64,000 nt of DNA from an uncultured Collinsella sp. (GTDB taxonomy: Bacteria > Actinomycetota > Coriobacteriia > Coriobacteriales > Coriobacteriaceae): the NCBI GenBank assembly GCA_902479065.1, contig CABSNM010000009.1, positions 6,078-70,077 of the forward strand. The letters run 5' to 3'. A program made the position numbers and the translations under genes. The notes below the pieces were generated by a model. The model was not told the origin of the DNA, made no database searches, and saw only the letters and a program-made list of their open reading frames with translations. Below, in pieces: positions 7,603 to 16,621 of the stretch; position 1 is the stretch's first letter; every line of letters begins with the position of its first letter.

Positions 7603-8981
7603 GCACGACCATCCCGCGCTTCATGGTCGCTGCGCCCTCGAGCGGGAGCGGCAAGACGGTCGTTACGTGCGCGCTCCTGCGCGCGCTCGCGCGCCGCGGC
7701 CTTGCATGCGCGGCCTTCAAATGCGGCCCCGACTACATTGATCCGCTCTTTCATCGTCGCGTCGTGGGCGCGCGCTCGGGCAACTTAGACGGCTTCTTCA
7801 CCGACGCCCCGACGTTGCGCGCCCTGCTCGCACGCGGCGCCGCGGGCGCGGATGTCGCGGTGCTCGAGGGGGTCATGGGCTTCTACGACGGCATGGCGCC
7901 CGGCGTGGCCGACGCGAGCAGCTACCAGGTTGCGCGCGACACGGAAACGCCGGTCGTTTTAGTGGTGAACGGGCGCGGGGCGTCTTTATCGCTCGCCGCC
8001 GTAATTCGCGGCATCGCCGAGTTCCTGCCTTGTGCGAACGTGCGCGGCGTCGTGCTGAACAAGACGAGCGCCGCTGCCTGCGCCTACTCGGCGCCTGCGA
8101 TCGAGAAGCACACGGGCGTCGCGGTTTTGGGTAATATTCCCGCCGACGAGGCGTTCTCGCTCGAAAGCCGGCATCTGGGGCTTGTGACCGCCGACGAGGT
8201 CGAGCAGCTCTCCGCGCGCATCGACAAGATGGCCGAGCTGGTGGAAAAGAGCGTCGACGTCGACCGCTTGCTCGAAATAGCGGCGACGGCACCCGATATC
8301 TGCGAGGAACCTTACCGGTTGGAGCCGATCGCGGGAGCGCGGCCCATCGTTGCCGTTGCGCGTGACGAGGCGTTCTCGTTCTACTACGAGGAGAACCTGC
8401 GCGCGCTCGAGGACCTGGGTTGCGAGCTGGCCTTTTTCAGCCCCCTGTGTGATAGCGAGTTGCCGCGGGGGACAAGCGCCCTCTATCTGGGAGGCGGCTA
8501 CCCGGAGCTCCATGTGCGGCAGCTCTCCGAGAACGCGCCGATGCGCGAGGCGGTGCGGCGTGCGGTGGAATCCGGCATGCCGACGGTTGCCGAATGCGGT
8601 GGGTTTCTGTACCTGCAGCGCGAAATCTCCGATAGCGAGGGGCGTCGCTGGCCTGTTGTGGGCGCCCTTGAGGGCGCAAGCGAGAACGGGGGAAGGCTGT
8701 CCCATTTCGGGTTCGTGGAGCTCACTTCCCAACGCGACGGGCTCTACGGGCCGCGCGGCACACGCATCCGCGCGCACGAGTTCCACTACTGGCAGTCCAC
8801 CTGCCCGGGCGGCGACTTTTGGGCGCAAAAGCCCCGGCGCGACAAAGGCTGGCCGTGCATGACGACTACCCCGTCCCTGGTTGCGGGCTTCCCGCATGTG
8901 TACTATCCTGCGAACCCCGACGTTGCGCGCGCGTTCGCGTCTGCCGCAGCGTCGTTCGCAGAGAGGAGACGGCATGGCTGA
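7599..8981 (+). CDS. cbiA: Cobyrinate a,c-diamide synthase
   Basis: CbiA (460 residues) amidates the a and c side chains of cobyrinate using glutamine and ATP. I choose GTG 7599, which overlaps the cbiET stop (GTGA) and leaves the P-loop APSSGSGKT near residue 11; ATG 7623 is an alternative. The C-terminal class I glutamine amidotransferase domain shows GGGYPELH, the nucleophile Cys near residue 333 in VAECGGFLYLQ, and a His in HEFHYW near 394. It overlaps cobT by 8 bases. Confidence 0.93.
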   Translation: MSTTIPRFMVAAPSSGSGKTVVTCALLRALARRGLACAAFKCGPDYIDPLFHRRVVGARSGNLDGFFTDAPTLRALLARGAAGADVAVLEGVMGFYDGMAPGVADASSYQVARDTETPVVLVVNGRGASLSLAAVIRGIAEFLPCANVRGVVLNKTSAAACAYSAPAIEKHTGVAVLGNIPADEAFSLESRHLGLVTADEVEQLSARIDKMAELVEKSVDVDRLLEIAATAPDICEEPYRLEPIAGARPIVAVARDEAFSFYYEENLRALEDLGCELAFFSPLCDSELPRGTSALYLGGGYPELHVRQLSENAPMREAVRRAVESGMPTVAECGGFLYLQREISDSEGRRWPVVGALEGASENGGRLSHFGFVELTSQRDGLYGPRGTRIRAHEFHYWQSTCPGGDFWAQKPRRDKGWPCMTTTPSLVAGFPHVYYPANPDVARAFASAAASFAERRRHG

Positions 8982-10116
8982 AGCAACCGAAACCGCGCTT
9001 GCCTGCATCCGCGAGGAAGTCGAGCGCGCGTTCTCGTCGGCGCCGGGCGCCGTGCTCGAAGCCGCGCTCTCCCGGATCGCGCCCGCAGACGAGTGCGCCC
9101 GCGCCGCCGCGTACGCCGCGTGGGACTCCATCGCGCACCCCTTGGGGGGATTGGGCGACTTTGAAGATGCCGTCGCGCGTATCGCCGCAGCTCAGGGGAG
9201 CGCTGAGGTGGCCGAGTTTCCCCGTGCGCTCGCAGTATTCTTCTCCGACAACGGGGTCGTTGCCGAAGGCGTGTCGCAAAGCGGACAAGACGTGACGCGA
9301 GCCGTCGCGCGCAACATGTGCGAGGGAGCCACGAGCGCCTGCCGCATGGCGGCGTTCGCGGGTGCCGAGGTCGTGCCCGTCGACGTGGGTATGGCCCGGG
9401 GCATAGAAGACGCGCGCATGGTACGCGCGAACGTGCGGCGGGGGAGCGGCAACATCGCGCACGGCCCCGCTATGTCTCGCGATGGGGCTGTGCGCGCGAT
9501 CGAGGTCGGAATCGCCGTCGCGTGCGGGCTTGCTCGCGCCGGCGTGCGCCTTCTCGCCGCGGGCGAGATGGGCATCGGCAACACGACCACCTCGGCGGCG
9601 GTGGCCGCAGTGCTCATCCGGGCGGACGCGCGGAGCCTCGTCGGCCGCGGCGCGGGGCTCTCGGACGCCTCGCTCGCGCGCAAGCGCGACGTGGTCGAGC
9701 GCGCTATCGACGCGAACTCGCCCGATCCCGCCGACCCGATCGACGTGCTCTCGAAGGTGGGCGGATTCGACATCGCGGCGATGTGCGGCTTCTACCTGGG
9801 GGCCGCGGCCTCGAAGGCGCCGGCGCTCCTCGACGGGGTCATATCCTGCACGGCGGCCCTGTGCGCGGTGCGCCTTTGCCCCAACGCCTTGGGCTACCTC
9901 GTGGGCACCCACGCATCGAGCGAACCCGCAAGCCAGGAGCTCCTTCGCGAGCTCGGCATAAAGGCACCCCTCGTCGCAGGCATGCACTTGGGCGAGGGCG
10001 CGGGCGCCATGGCGTATCTGCCCCTTCTGGATTCGGCGCTGCGCGTGTACCGGGATGGGAAGACGTTCACGGCGACTGGCATGGCTGCTTACGAGCATTT
10101 CGAGGCCGGGAAATGA
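8974..10116 (+). CDS. cobT: Nicotinate-nucleotide-dimethylbenzimidazole phosphoribosyltransferase
   Basis: CobT (380 residues) makes alpha-ribazole phosphate, activating the lower-ligand base. ATG 8974 follows GAGAGGAGACGGC and overlaps cbiA by 8 bases; the longer frame upstream lacks family features. Motifs: LAVFFSDNGVVAEGVSQS, AGEMGIGNTTTSAAVAA, GRGAGLSDASLARKRDV, and the catalytic Glu in MHLGEGAGAMAYLPLL near residue 340. It has about 25 more N-terminal residues than the shortest family members. No genes for making dimethylbenzimidazole are visible here, so the lower ligand would be supplied otherwise. Confidence 0.93.
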   Translation: MAEATETALACIREEVERAFSSAPGAVLEAALSRIAPADECARAAAYAAWDSIAHPLGGLGDFEDAVARIAAAQGSAEVAEFPRALAVFFSDNGVVAEGVSQSGQDVTRAVARNMCEGATSACRMAAFAGAEVVPVDVGMARGIEDARMVRANVRRGSGNIAHGPAMSRDGAVRAIEVGIAVACGLARAGVRLLAAGEMGIGNTTTSAAVAAVLIRADARSLVGRGAGLSDASLARKRDVVERAIDANSPDPADPIDVLSKVGGFDIAAMCGFYLGAAASKAPALLDGVISCTAALCAVRLCPNALGYLVGTHASSEPASQELLRELGIKAPLVAGMHLGEGAGAMAYLPLLDSALRVYRDGKTFTATGMAAYEHFEAGK

Positions 10117-10661
10117 CGGTGACACTCGTCATCGGCGCCGCCGCGAGCGGCAAGAGCGCCTATGCCGAGTCCCTGTGCCTCGGGCACGACGGCCCCCGCG
10201 TGTACCTGGCAACGATGGAGCCCTTCGGGGAAGAGGGCGCCCGCCGCATCGCGCGCCATCGGGCGCTGCGCGAGGGCAAGGGGTTTTCCACCCTCGAGCG
10301 CACGCGTGACGTGGGCGCCGCAGCGTCCGGGCTTCCGTGCGGCTGCACGCTTCTTTTGGAGGACGTGGGCAACCTGGTTGCGAACGAGCTCTTCGCGGAA
10401 GGCGGCTTGTCCCCACGTGACCCCGACGCTGCGGCGCGCGAGGTGCTCGGAGGCATCGAACGGCTCGCTCAGGCCGCTGCGTATACGGTGGTGGTCACCG
10501 TCGACGTGTTCGCCGATGGGATGCGCTACGATGAGGGGACCGAGGCATGGAGGCGCGCGCTCGCGCGCGTGAACGCGGGCGTGGCGGCGCTGGCCGACCG
10601 CGCAGTCGAAGTGGTATGCGGGATTCCCGTGTGGATGAAAGGCGAAGGACCTACAAGGTGA
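10113..10661 (+). CDS. cobU: Adenosylcobinamide kinase / adenosylcobinamide-phosphate guanylyltransferase
   Basis: CobU (182 residues) phosphorylates adenosylcobinamide and transfers GMP to form adenosyl-GDP-cobinamide. The ATG at 10113 overlaps the cobT stop. The P-loop GAAASGKSAYAE sits at residues 7-18, the RIARHRALREGKGF stretch holds the family's conserved RxxxHR guanylylation region, and LLLEDVGNLVANELF is the usual Walker-B-like strand. A second, more divergent CobU-like domain occurs in the gene at 11422. Confidence 0.92.
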   Translation: MTVTLVIGAAASGKSAYAESLCLGHDGPRVYLATMEPFGEEGARRIARHRALREGKGFSTLERTRDVGAAASGLPCGCTLLLEDVGNLVANELFAEGGLSPRDPDAAAREVLGGIERLAQAAAYTVVVTVDVFADGMRYDEGTEAWRRALARVNAGVAALADRAVEVVCGIPVWMKGEGPTR

Positions 10662-11425
10662 AGATAGCAGAGGCAATCGGCGCGGCGTTCGGAACGTTCT
10701 CGCGCATCCCCGTCCCGAAATCGGCCTGGACCGATTTCGGGTCAACCCATGCGCTTGCCGCGTTTCCCCTGGTGGGCCTTGCGGAAGGCTTCCTCATGAC
10801 GGCGTGGGGGCACGTGGCGAACCTGCTCGGCGTGCCCGCGACCATCGTCGCGGCCGTGCTCGTGGCGTTGCCTGTGGCGGTGACGGGAGGCATCCACCTA
10901 GACGGGCTCTGCGACACCTCCGATGCGCTTGCAAGTTGGGCCCCGCGCGAGCGAAAGCTCGAGATCATGCACGACCCGCGGGCGGGCGCGTTCGGGGTCA
11001 TCGGTGTTGTCGTGTACCTTATTCTGCAGTTTTCCCTGTTCACCGCGCTGCCGCTTACGGCGGGGGCGTTCCTCGCGCTTCTGTGCTCGCTCGTGTTCTC
11101 CCGCGCGCTTTCGGGGCTCGCCGTAGAATGCTGGCCTGCCGCGCGGGCGGACGGCATGGCCGTGGGGCTCTCGCCTGCGAAGAAGCGCGCGGCGATCGTC
11201 GTGCCGCTTTGCGCTTTCGCTGCGGCTTCGGCTGCAGGGATGGTCGCGTGCGCTCAGGCCGTCGGCGCCCTTATGGCGGTGGCGGGGCTTTTGGCGCTCG
11301 CGTGGTACCGCCATGTTGCCCTGTCCCGCTTCGGCGGGGTGACGGGTGATTTGGCCGGATGGTTTCTGCAATGGGCCGAGCTCGCGATGCTTGCCATGCT
11401 GGTGGCGGGGGGCATGCTCCTATGA
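10658..11425 (+). CDS. cobS: Adenosylcobinamide-GDP ribazoletransferase
   Basis: CobS (255 residues) is the integral membrane enzyme joining adenosyl-GDP-cobinamide to alpha-ribazole (phosphate). GTG 10658 overlaps the cobU stop (GTGA) and follows GAAGGACC. The sequence has the family signature GGIHLDGLCDTSDAL with HDPRAGAFG downstream, several hydrophobic helices (VPATIVAAVLVALPVAVTG, GVVVYLILQFSLFTALPL) and the GDLAGWFLQWAEL end. It ends within the ATG of the next gene. Confidence 0.91.
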   Translation: MKIAEAIGAAFGTFSRIPVPKSAWTDFGSTHALAAFPLVGLAEGFLMTAWGHVANLLGVPATIVAAVLVALPVAVTGGIHLDGLCDTSDALASWAPRERKLEIMHDPRAGAFGVIGVVVYLILQFSLFTALPLTAGAFLALLCSLVFSRALSGLAVECWPAARADGMAVGLSPAKKRAAIVVPLCAFAAASAAGMVACAQAVGALMAVAGLLALAWYRHVALSRFGGVTGDLAGWFLQWAELAMLAMLVAGGMLL

Positions 11426-12423
11426 TTCTCGTGGTAGGTGGCGCGCATTCGGGGAAGAGGACCTTCGTGCGCGAAAGGCTCGGGTTCGCGGCGGACGATT
11501 TCGTCGACGCGGCGCAGCTTGCGGAGGGCGGCGTGCCCGCGGCTTTTGCCGGCCGTGTCGCGTACCGTGCTGAGGAACTCGTACGCGCGCTCGACGCTGA
11601 CCGGGCGTTCGAGCGGCTGATCGGCTTCGACGCAGTGATTCTGCCCTTGGTCGGCTCGGGGGTCGTCCCCATGCGTGCGGAAGACGCCCAATGGCGCGAG
11701 CGCGCGGGGCGCCTGGGATGCGCGCTCGCTGCGCGCGCCGACGTCGTCGTGCGCATGACGTGCGGGATTCCCCAGGTCATCAAAGGAAACCTTGCCGATG
11801 CGCCTCGAGGGACGCAGGGCGCGGGCGCGCCTTTGGAAGTCGTCTTCGTGCGCCATGGTGCCACGGCGGGCACGGAAGACCATCGCTACAGCGGGGCGGG
11901 CACCGACGAGCCCCTGTCGAGTGCGGGCGAGCGCGCTTTGCGCGACCTCGCGTGCGATCGTGACGTGTTCCGTGTTATCACGAGCGGCATGGCCCGCACC
12001 GACCAGACGGCTCGCATCCTCTTCCCGAACGCGGAGCTTATGGCGTGCCCCGGTCTGCGCGAGATGGATTTCGGTGACTTCGAGGGGCGAAGCGCCGCCG
12101 AGCTTAAAGAGGATGTGCGCTACCGCGCCTGGGTAGACTCCTGGTGCGAGACGCGCTGCCCGCATGGCGAGGGCAAGAGCGATTTCACCCGCCGCGTCGT
12201 CGCGGCGTTTCGGGAGGCGTGCGAATCGGAGCGCGCCCAGGGGAGTGGGCGCGCCGTCTTCGTCGTTCACGCGGGTACCGTGAAAGCGCTACTCTCCGAG
12301 CTAGCTGTCCCGAAAATGGGATATTTCGACGTGCATACCGAGCCGGGCGGCGCATGGGCCGCCACCTGGGATGGGCGCTGCCTTCGCGACGTTCGCCCCG
12401 CTTCGGGGGGCGATGCCCGGTGA
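11422..12423 (+). CDS. CobU-like kinase domain fused to CobC-type histidine phosphatase
   Basis: This 333-residue protein has two parts. Residues 1 to about 130 are a shortened CobU-like P-loop domain (VVGGAHSGKRTFVRE; MTCGIPQVIKG resembles the CobU C-terminus) that lacks the clear RxxxHR guanylylation region of true CobU. From about residue 140 a histidine phosphatase follows: VVFVRHGATAGTEDHRYSG with the catalytic RHG, LREMDFGDFEGRS and VVHAGTVKALL with the second His. The second part should be adenosylcobalamin-phosphate or alpha-ribazole phosphatase (CobC), the last step of loop assembly. The ATG overlaps the cobS stop, and the stop overlaps cbiB. The kinase half may be regulatory or degenerate. 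Confidence 0.83.
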   Translation: MILVVGGAHSGKRTFVRERLGFAADDFVDAAQLAEGGVPAAFAGRVAYRAEELVRALDADRAFERLIGFDAVILPLVGSGVVPMRAEDAQWRERAGRLGCALAARADVVVRMTCGIPQVIKGNLADAPRGTQGAGAPLEVVFVRHGATAGTEDHRYSGAGTDEPLSSAGERALRDLACDRDVFRVITSGMARTDQTARILFPNAELMACPGLREMDFGDFEGRSAAELKEDVRYRAWVDSWCETRCPHGEGKSDFTRRVVAAFREACESERAQGSGRAVFVVHAGTVKALLSELAVPKMGYFDVHTEPGGAWAATWDGRCLRDVRPASGGDAR

Positions 12424-13397
12424 TGACGATTCTTGCCGTCGCCGCCGGGTTCGCGGCCGACCTTGCCTTCGGCGACCCGCGCTGGCTTCCCCATCCCGTC
12501 GTCGCCATGGGGCGCGCGATCACGTGGGCCGAAGGCCGCCTTCGAGGCGCATTCCCGCAAACGTCCGCGGGCACGCGTGCCGCAGGGCTTGTGCTCGCCG
12601 TGGCGCTTCCGCTTGCGTGTGGGCTTTTGACCTGGGGTATCCTACATCTTTGCGGCATGGTTCACTCCGGCTTGCGCTTCGTGGCCGAGGCATGGGCGAG
12701 CTATCAGATTCTCGCGACATGCGAGCTGCGCCGCCAGAGCCTGGCCGTGGCCCGCGCGTTCTCGAAGGGCGGCCTTGTCGCGGCGCGCGAAGCCGTCGGG
12801 CTCATCGTGGGACGCGACACGTCTGTTCTCGACGAGCAGGGCGTCGCGCGCGCCGCCGTGGAAACGGTGGCGGAGAACGCGAGCGACGGCGTCATCGCGC
12901 CGCTTTTCTACCTTATGATCGGGGGTGCGCCCTTGGGCATGGCGTACAAGGCGGTGAACACGCTCGACAGCATGGTGGGCTATAAAAACGAGCGCTACAT
13001 CGACTTCGGCCGCGCCTCGGCGCGCCTCGACGATGCGGTGAACTGGATTCCCTCGCGCTTATCGGCCCTGTTCATGATCGCCGTGTGCCCGATCGTCGGG
13101 CTCGACGCGCGCGGGGCGGCGCGCATCTGGCGCCGCGACAGGCGTCGCCATGCGAGCCCCAACTCGGCGCAGACCGAGTCAGCGTGTGCGGGCGCGCTCG
13201 GGCTGCGCTTGGCAGGACCCGCGGTGTATTTCGGCAAGCTCGTTGAGAAACCGACGATAGGCGACGCGTCCCGTGAAATCGAGTGGGGCGACATCGCCCG
13301 GGCGACAAGGCTCATGCTCGCCGCGTCCGTATGCGCGCTCGTCGTCTTCGGCGCCGCGCGCGCGGCGGTCGTGCTCGCCTTGGGGGCGATGGCATGA
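12423..13397 (+). CDS. cbiB: Adenosylcobinamide-phosphate synthase
   Basis: CbiB/CobD (324 residues) is a membrane protein attaching aminopropanol phosphate to adenosylcobyric acid. ATG 12423 overlaps the preceding stop (TGATG). Signature segments are FGDPRWLPHPVVAMGRAI, VETVAENASDGVIAPLFY, AYKAVNTLDSMVGYKNERY and FGRASARLDDAVNWIPSRL, with hydrophobic helices at the N-terminus, middle and C-terminus. It directly precedes and overlaps cobD, which supplies its aminopropanol phosphate. Confidence 0.92.
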   Translation: MTILAVAAGFAADLAFGDPRWLPHPVVAMGRAITWAEGRLRGAFPQTSAGTRAAGLVLAVALPLACGLLTWGILHLCGMVHSGLRFVAEAWASYQILATCELRRQSLAVARAFSKGGLVAAREAVGLIVGRDTSVLDEQGVARAAVETVAENASDGVIAPLFYLMIGGAPLGMAYKAVNTLDSMVGYKNERYIDFGRASARLDDAVNWIPSRLSALFMIAVCPIVGLDARGAARIWRRDRRRHASPNSAQTESACAGALGLRLAGPAVYFGKLVEKPTIGDASREIEWGDIARATRLMLAASVCALVVFGAARAAVVLALGAMA

Positions 13398-14617
13398 GGG
13401 AAGACCACGCCGCGCTCCGGGCTGCCGGGGGAATCCTTCGCGCCCGTACGCATGGGGGCAGCGCGCAATCGCTCGGCATCGGTTGCGAAGGGGGCGCCTC
13501 CGATCTCATCGACTTCTCGGTGAACGTGAATCCGGCAGGCCCCTCGCCGCGCGCCGTCGCCGCAGCTTGCAAGTCGCTTTCTCGAATCGACGCCTACCCC
13601 GATAGGGAAAGCCTCGCCCTCGTTCGCGCCCTAGCGCGCGCCCAGGGCATTCCCGAAGATACTATCGTCTGCGGCGCGGGCGCGTCCGACATCATCTGGC
13701 GGCTCGCTGCGACGGTGCGCCCGAAACGCATCGTCGTGTGCGCGCCGACGTTCTCTGAATATGCGGAGGCGGCATCTTACTACGGCGCATGCGTGCAGGA
13801 GTTCCCGCTCTCCGAAGCGGACGACTTCGACGTGCCTGCCTCCTTCGCCCGCGCGATCGAGGGGCCGGGAGACGTGGCGTACCTCTGCAATCCGAACAAC
13901 CCGACGGGGCGCCTCGTCGACCCCCGCGTGATCGATGCCGCGGCTTGCCGCTGCGAGCAGGTGGGCGCGCTGCTCGTCGTGGACGAGTGCTTCCTCGGAT
14001 TTGCGCCCGACGCCCGCGAAAGGAGCGTGGCCGCACGCGCCGCGTGTTCGCGCCATGTGGCCGTGCTCTCCGCGTTCACCAAGCTCTACGGAATGGCGGG
14101 GTTGCGGTTAGGATATCTGATCAGCGGAAACGCCAAACTCCTCGAGGGGATTCGCCGGGCGGGGCAGGCGTGGCCCGTCTCCTCGGTCGCCGAGGCCGCG
14201 GGTATCGCCGCCCTGGAAGACGTCGAATACGTCTCGCGCACGCGCGATGAATTGGCGGGCGAGCGAGCGTGGCTTTCCCACGAGCTCTCCTCGCTCGGGC
14301 TTTCCGTCGTGCCGTCGGATGCGAACTTCCTTTTAGTCCGCACACCGGCGAAAGACATCCCCGAGCGCCTGTATAAACAGGGGGTTTTGGTCCGCACGTG
14401 CGACTCGTTTTCGGTACTGTCCCGTTTCTGGTGCCGCGTCGCGGTGCGCACGCGCAAGGAGAATGCCCGGCTTGCGATGGCGTTCAGCCGCGCGCTTCGG
14501 GCGGAAGGCGCATCGGGCGAAGGCGAACCCGACGAACGGGGCTGCGCTTCTTGCAGCGGCGCTATGGCGGGCGCGTATGGCCGAGGCTCGACGAAGGAGG
14601 TCGATACCCGTGGGTAG
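13394..14617 (+). CDS. cobD: L-threonine-O-3-phosphate decarboxylase
   Basis: This 407-residue PLP enzyme makes (R)-1-amino-2-propanol phosphate. It resembles histidinol-phosphate aminotransferases: IDFSVNVNPAGPSP, NPNNPTGRLVDP, VVDECFLGF and the PLP lysine in SAFTKLYGMAGLRLGY near residue 229. The C-terminus carries an extension with ERGCASCSG; a cysteine motif at this end is also known in Salmonella CobD, where it binds iron. The start overlaps cbiB, and the stop lies inside the start of cbiP. Confidence 0.9.
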   Translation: MREDHAALRAAGGILRARTHGGSAQSLGIGCEGGASDLIDFSVNVNPAGPSPRAVAAACKSLSRIDAYPDRESLALVRALARAQGIPEDTIVCGAGASDIIWRLAATVRPKRIVVCAPTFSEYAEAASYYGACVQEFPLSEADDFDVPASFARAIEGPGDVAYLCNPNNPTGRLVDPRVIDAAACRCEQVGALLVVDECFLGFAPDARERSVAARAACSRHVAVLSAFTKLYGMAGLRLGYLISGNAKLLEGIRRAGQAWPVSSVAEAAGIAALEDVEYVSRTRDELAGERAWLSHELSSLGLSVVPSDANFLLVRTPAKDIPERLYKQGVLVRTCDSFSVLSRFWCRVAVRTRKENARLAMAFSRALRAEGASGEGEPDERGCASCSGAMAGAYGRGSTKEVDTRG

Positions 14618-16109
14618 GGCGAAGCCCATCATGATCCAGGGCACCATGTCGAACGCGGGGAAGAGCCTGCTTGCGGCGGGGCTGTGCCGTGTGCTTTCGC
14701 AGGACGGCCTGCGCGTGGCTCCCTTCAAGAGCCAGAACATGGCGCTCAACAGCGGTGTCACGGCCGACGGGCTCGAGATGGGGCGCGCCCAGATCATGCA
14801 GGCCGAGGCGTGCAGCATCGCGCCCGACGTGCGCATGAACCCCATTCTGCTCAAGCCCGAAAGCGGCCACCGAAGCCAGCTCATCGTGGCCGGCAAGGAG
14901 CAGGGAGCCTTCGCTGCGAGGGACTACTTCGCGCGAAAGAAGGCGCTCATGCCGCAGATTTTGGAGGCGTTCGATTCGCTCGCGGAGGAAAACGACGTCA
15001 TCGTTATCGAGGGCGCCGGCAGCCCCGCCGAAATCAACCTTGCCGAAAACGACATCGTCAACATGGGGCTCGCGCGCGCCGTGTCCTCCCCCGTGCTGCT
15101 CGCGGGCGACATCGACCCAGGCGGGGTGTTTGCCCAGCTTTACGGCACGGTCGCGCTCTTTGCGCCCGAGGATCGCGCGCTTTTGCGGGGGCTTGTGGTG
15201 AACAAGTTCCGCGGCGATGTGGAAATCCTGCGCCCGGGTTTGGCCCCGCTCGAGAAGATGTGCGGGGTTCCCGTCGTGGGGGTCGTGCCGTATCTTACGC
15301 TCGACCTGGACGACGAGGACTCGCTCGCTCCGCGCCTATCTGCCCGCGAGGTGTGCGGCGTCATCGACGTCGCCGTCGTGCGCCTTCCGCATCTGTCGAA
15401 CTTCACCGACTTCGACCCGCTTTCGCGCGTGCCCGGCGTGGGCGTGCGTTACGTTTCCTCGACTACCGATCTGGGCCGACCCGACCTGGTGGTGCTCCCC
15501 GGCTCGAAGACCACGCTCGACGACGCGCGCTGGCTTGCGGCTAGCGGCATCGGAGCCTGTGTACGCGCGCTTTCGGGCGCGGGCACGCCGGTGCTCGGCA
15601 TATGCGGAGGCTACCAGCTTTTGGGAGACGAGCTTTCCGACCCGCACGGCAGGGAAGGCGCTGGCACCGCGCGCGGGCTCGGGCTCATCCCTGCAAGTAC
15701 GGTGTTCAAGGAGGAAAAGCGCCTCGCCCAGTCGGAGCTGCGCATCACGGGCGCCCAAGGCGCGTTCTCGGTGTGGAACGGCATGACGGCGCGCGGGTAC
15801 GAGATTCACGACGGCGAAACGACCGTCTCCTGCGCCCCTGCGGGCACGATTGGCCGCAAACCAGAAGGAGCGGCCTGCGGAAACGTGTTCGGAACCTATC
15901 TCCACGGCCTGTTCGACGAACCGGGAGTGGCGCTCGCCCTCGCGCGCTCGCTCGCGCGCATGCGCGGCCTGCCCGAGAGCGTCGTGGGTGCTGAGGGCGC
16001 GGCGTCCGCGGCCGATCACCGTGCGCGCGAGTTCGACCGCCTGGCCGACTCCGTGCGCGGGGCGCTCGACATGGAGTATGTCTACCGCATTATCGAGGAG
16101 GGCGTATGA
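14610..16109 (+). CDS. cbiP: Cobyric acid synthase
   Basis: CbiP/CobQ (499 residues) amidates the b, d, e and g side chains of adenosylcobyrinate diamide. GTG 14610 is preceded nine bases upstream by the consensus AAGGAGG, which decides the start; the overlap with cobD is 8 bases. Motifs: IMIQGTMSNAGKSLLAAGL, PFKSQNMALNSGVT, EGAGSPAEINLAENDIVNM, GDIDPGGVFAQLYGT, the glutaminase Cys in ILGICGGYQLLG-type context near residue 329 and the His in YLHGLFDEPG near 432. Confidence 0.93.
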   Translation: MGRAKPIMIQGTMSNAGKSLLAAGLCRVLSQDGLRVAPFKSQNMALNSGVTADGLEMGRAQIMQAEACSIAPDVRMNPILLKPESGHRSQLIVAGKEQGAFAARDYFARKKALMPQILEAFDSLAEENDVIVIEGAGSPAEINLAENDIVNMGLARAVSSPVLLAGDIDPGGVFAQLYGTVALFAPEDRALLRGLVVNKFRGDVEILRPGLAPLEKMCGVPVVGVVPYLTLDLDDEDSLAPRLSAREVCGVIDVAVVRLPHLSNFTDFDPLSRVPGVGVRYVSSTTDLGRPDLVVLPGSKTTLDDARWLAASGIGACVRALSGAGTPVLGICGGYQLLGDELSDPHGREGAGTARGLGLIPASTVFKEEKRLAQSELRITGAQGAFSVWNGMTARGYEIHDGETTVSCAPAGTIGRKPEGAACGNVFGTYLHGLFDEPGVALALARSLARMRGLPESVVGAEGAASAADHRAREFDRLADSVRGALDMEYVYRIIEEGV

Positions 16110-16621
16110 TCCACGTGTATCATGGCGACGGCAAAGGCAAGACCACGGCGGCGATGGGCCTCGCCCTTCGCATGCTCGCCGCAGGCCGCCGCGTCGTCGT
16201 CGTGCAGTTCCTGAAAGACGGCGAAAGCGGGGAGGCGCGCCTGCTCGCCGAGCATTTCGGCGTGCCCGTGTTTGCGGGGAAGGTGTCGGACAAGTTCACC
16301 TGGTCGATGACCTCGGAAGAACTTGCCGCGACGTGCGAGCTGCACAATGGGAACCTCGCTTCCGCGCTCGCCGAGTTCGAGGGCGCGCAGGAGGGGCTGC
16401 TCGTGCTCGACGAGGCGCTCGACGCGCTTTCGAAGGGGCTTGTCGATGAGTCGCTCGTGGACCGCGCGCTCGATATGTCCTCGCGCGGCGTCGAAGTAGC
16501 GCTCACCGGGCGCGCGCCTTCCCGCAAGATCGTGGAGAAGGCCGACTACATAACCGAGATGCGGTGCGAGAAACACCCCTACGAGCAGGGGATATGTGCA
16601 AGGGAAGGAGTGGAGTACTAG
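16106..16621 (+). CDS. cobO: Cob(I)alamin/cobyrinate adenosyltransferase, CobO type
   Basis: This 171-residue protein of the CobA/CobO/BtuR family transfers the 5'-deoxyadenosyl group to Co(I) corrinoids. The P-loop GDGKGKTTAAMGLALR begins at residue 8, and VVVVQFLKDGESGEARLL and LLVLDEALDALSKGLV follow in the expected order. It lacks the N-terminal extension seen in some CobA proteins. ATG 16106 overlaps the cbiP stop, and the stop abuts the cbiC start. Confidence 0.92.
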   Translation: MIHVYHGDGKGKTTAAMGLALRMLAAGRRVVVVQFLKDGESGEARLLAEHFGVPVFAGKVSDKFTWSMTSEELAATCELHNGNLASALAEFEGAQEGLLVLDEALDALSKGLVDESLVDRALDMSSRGVEVALTGRAPSRKIVEKADYITEMRCEKHPYEQGICAREGVEY

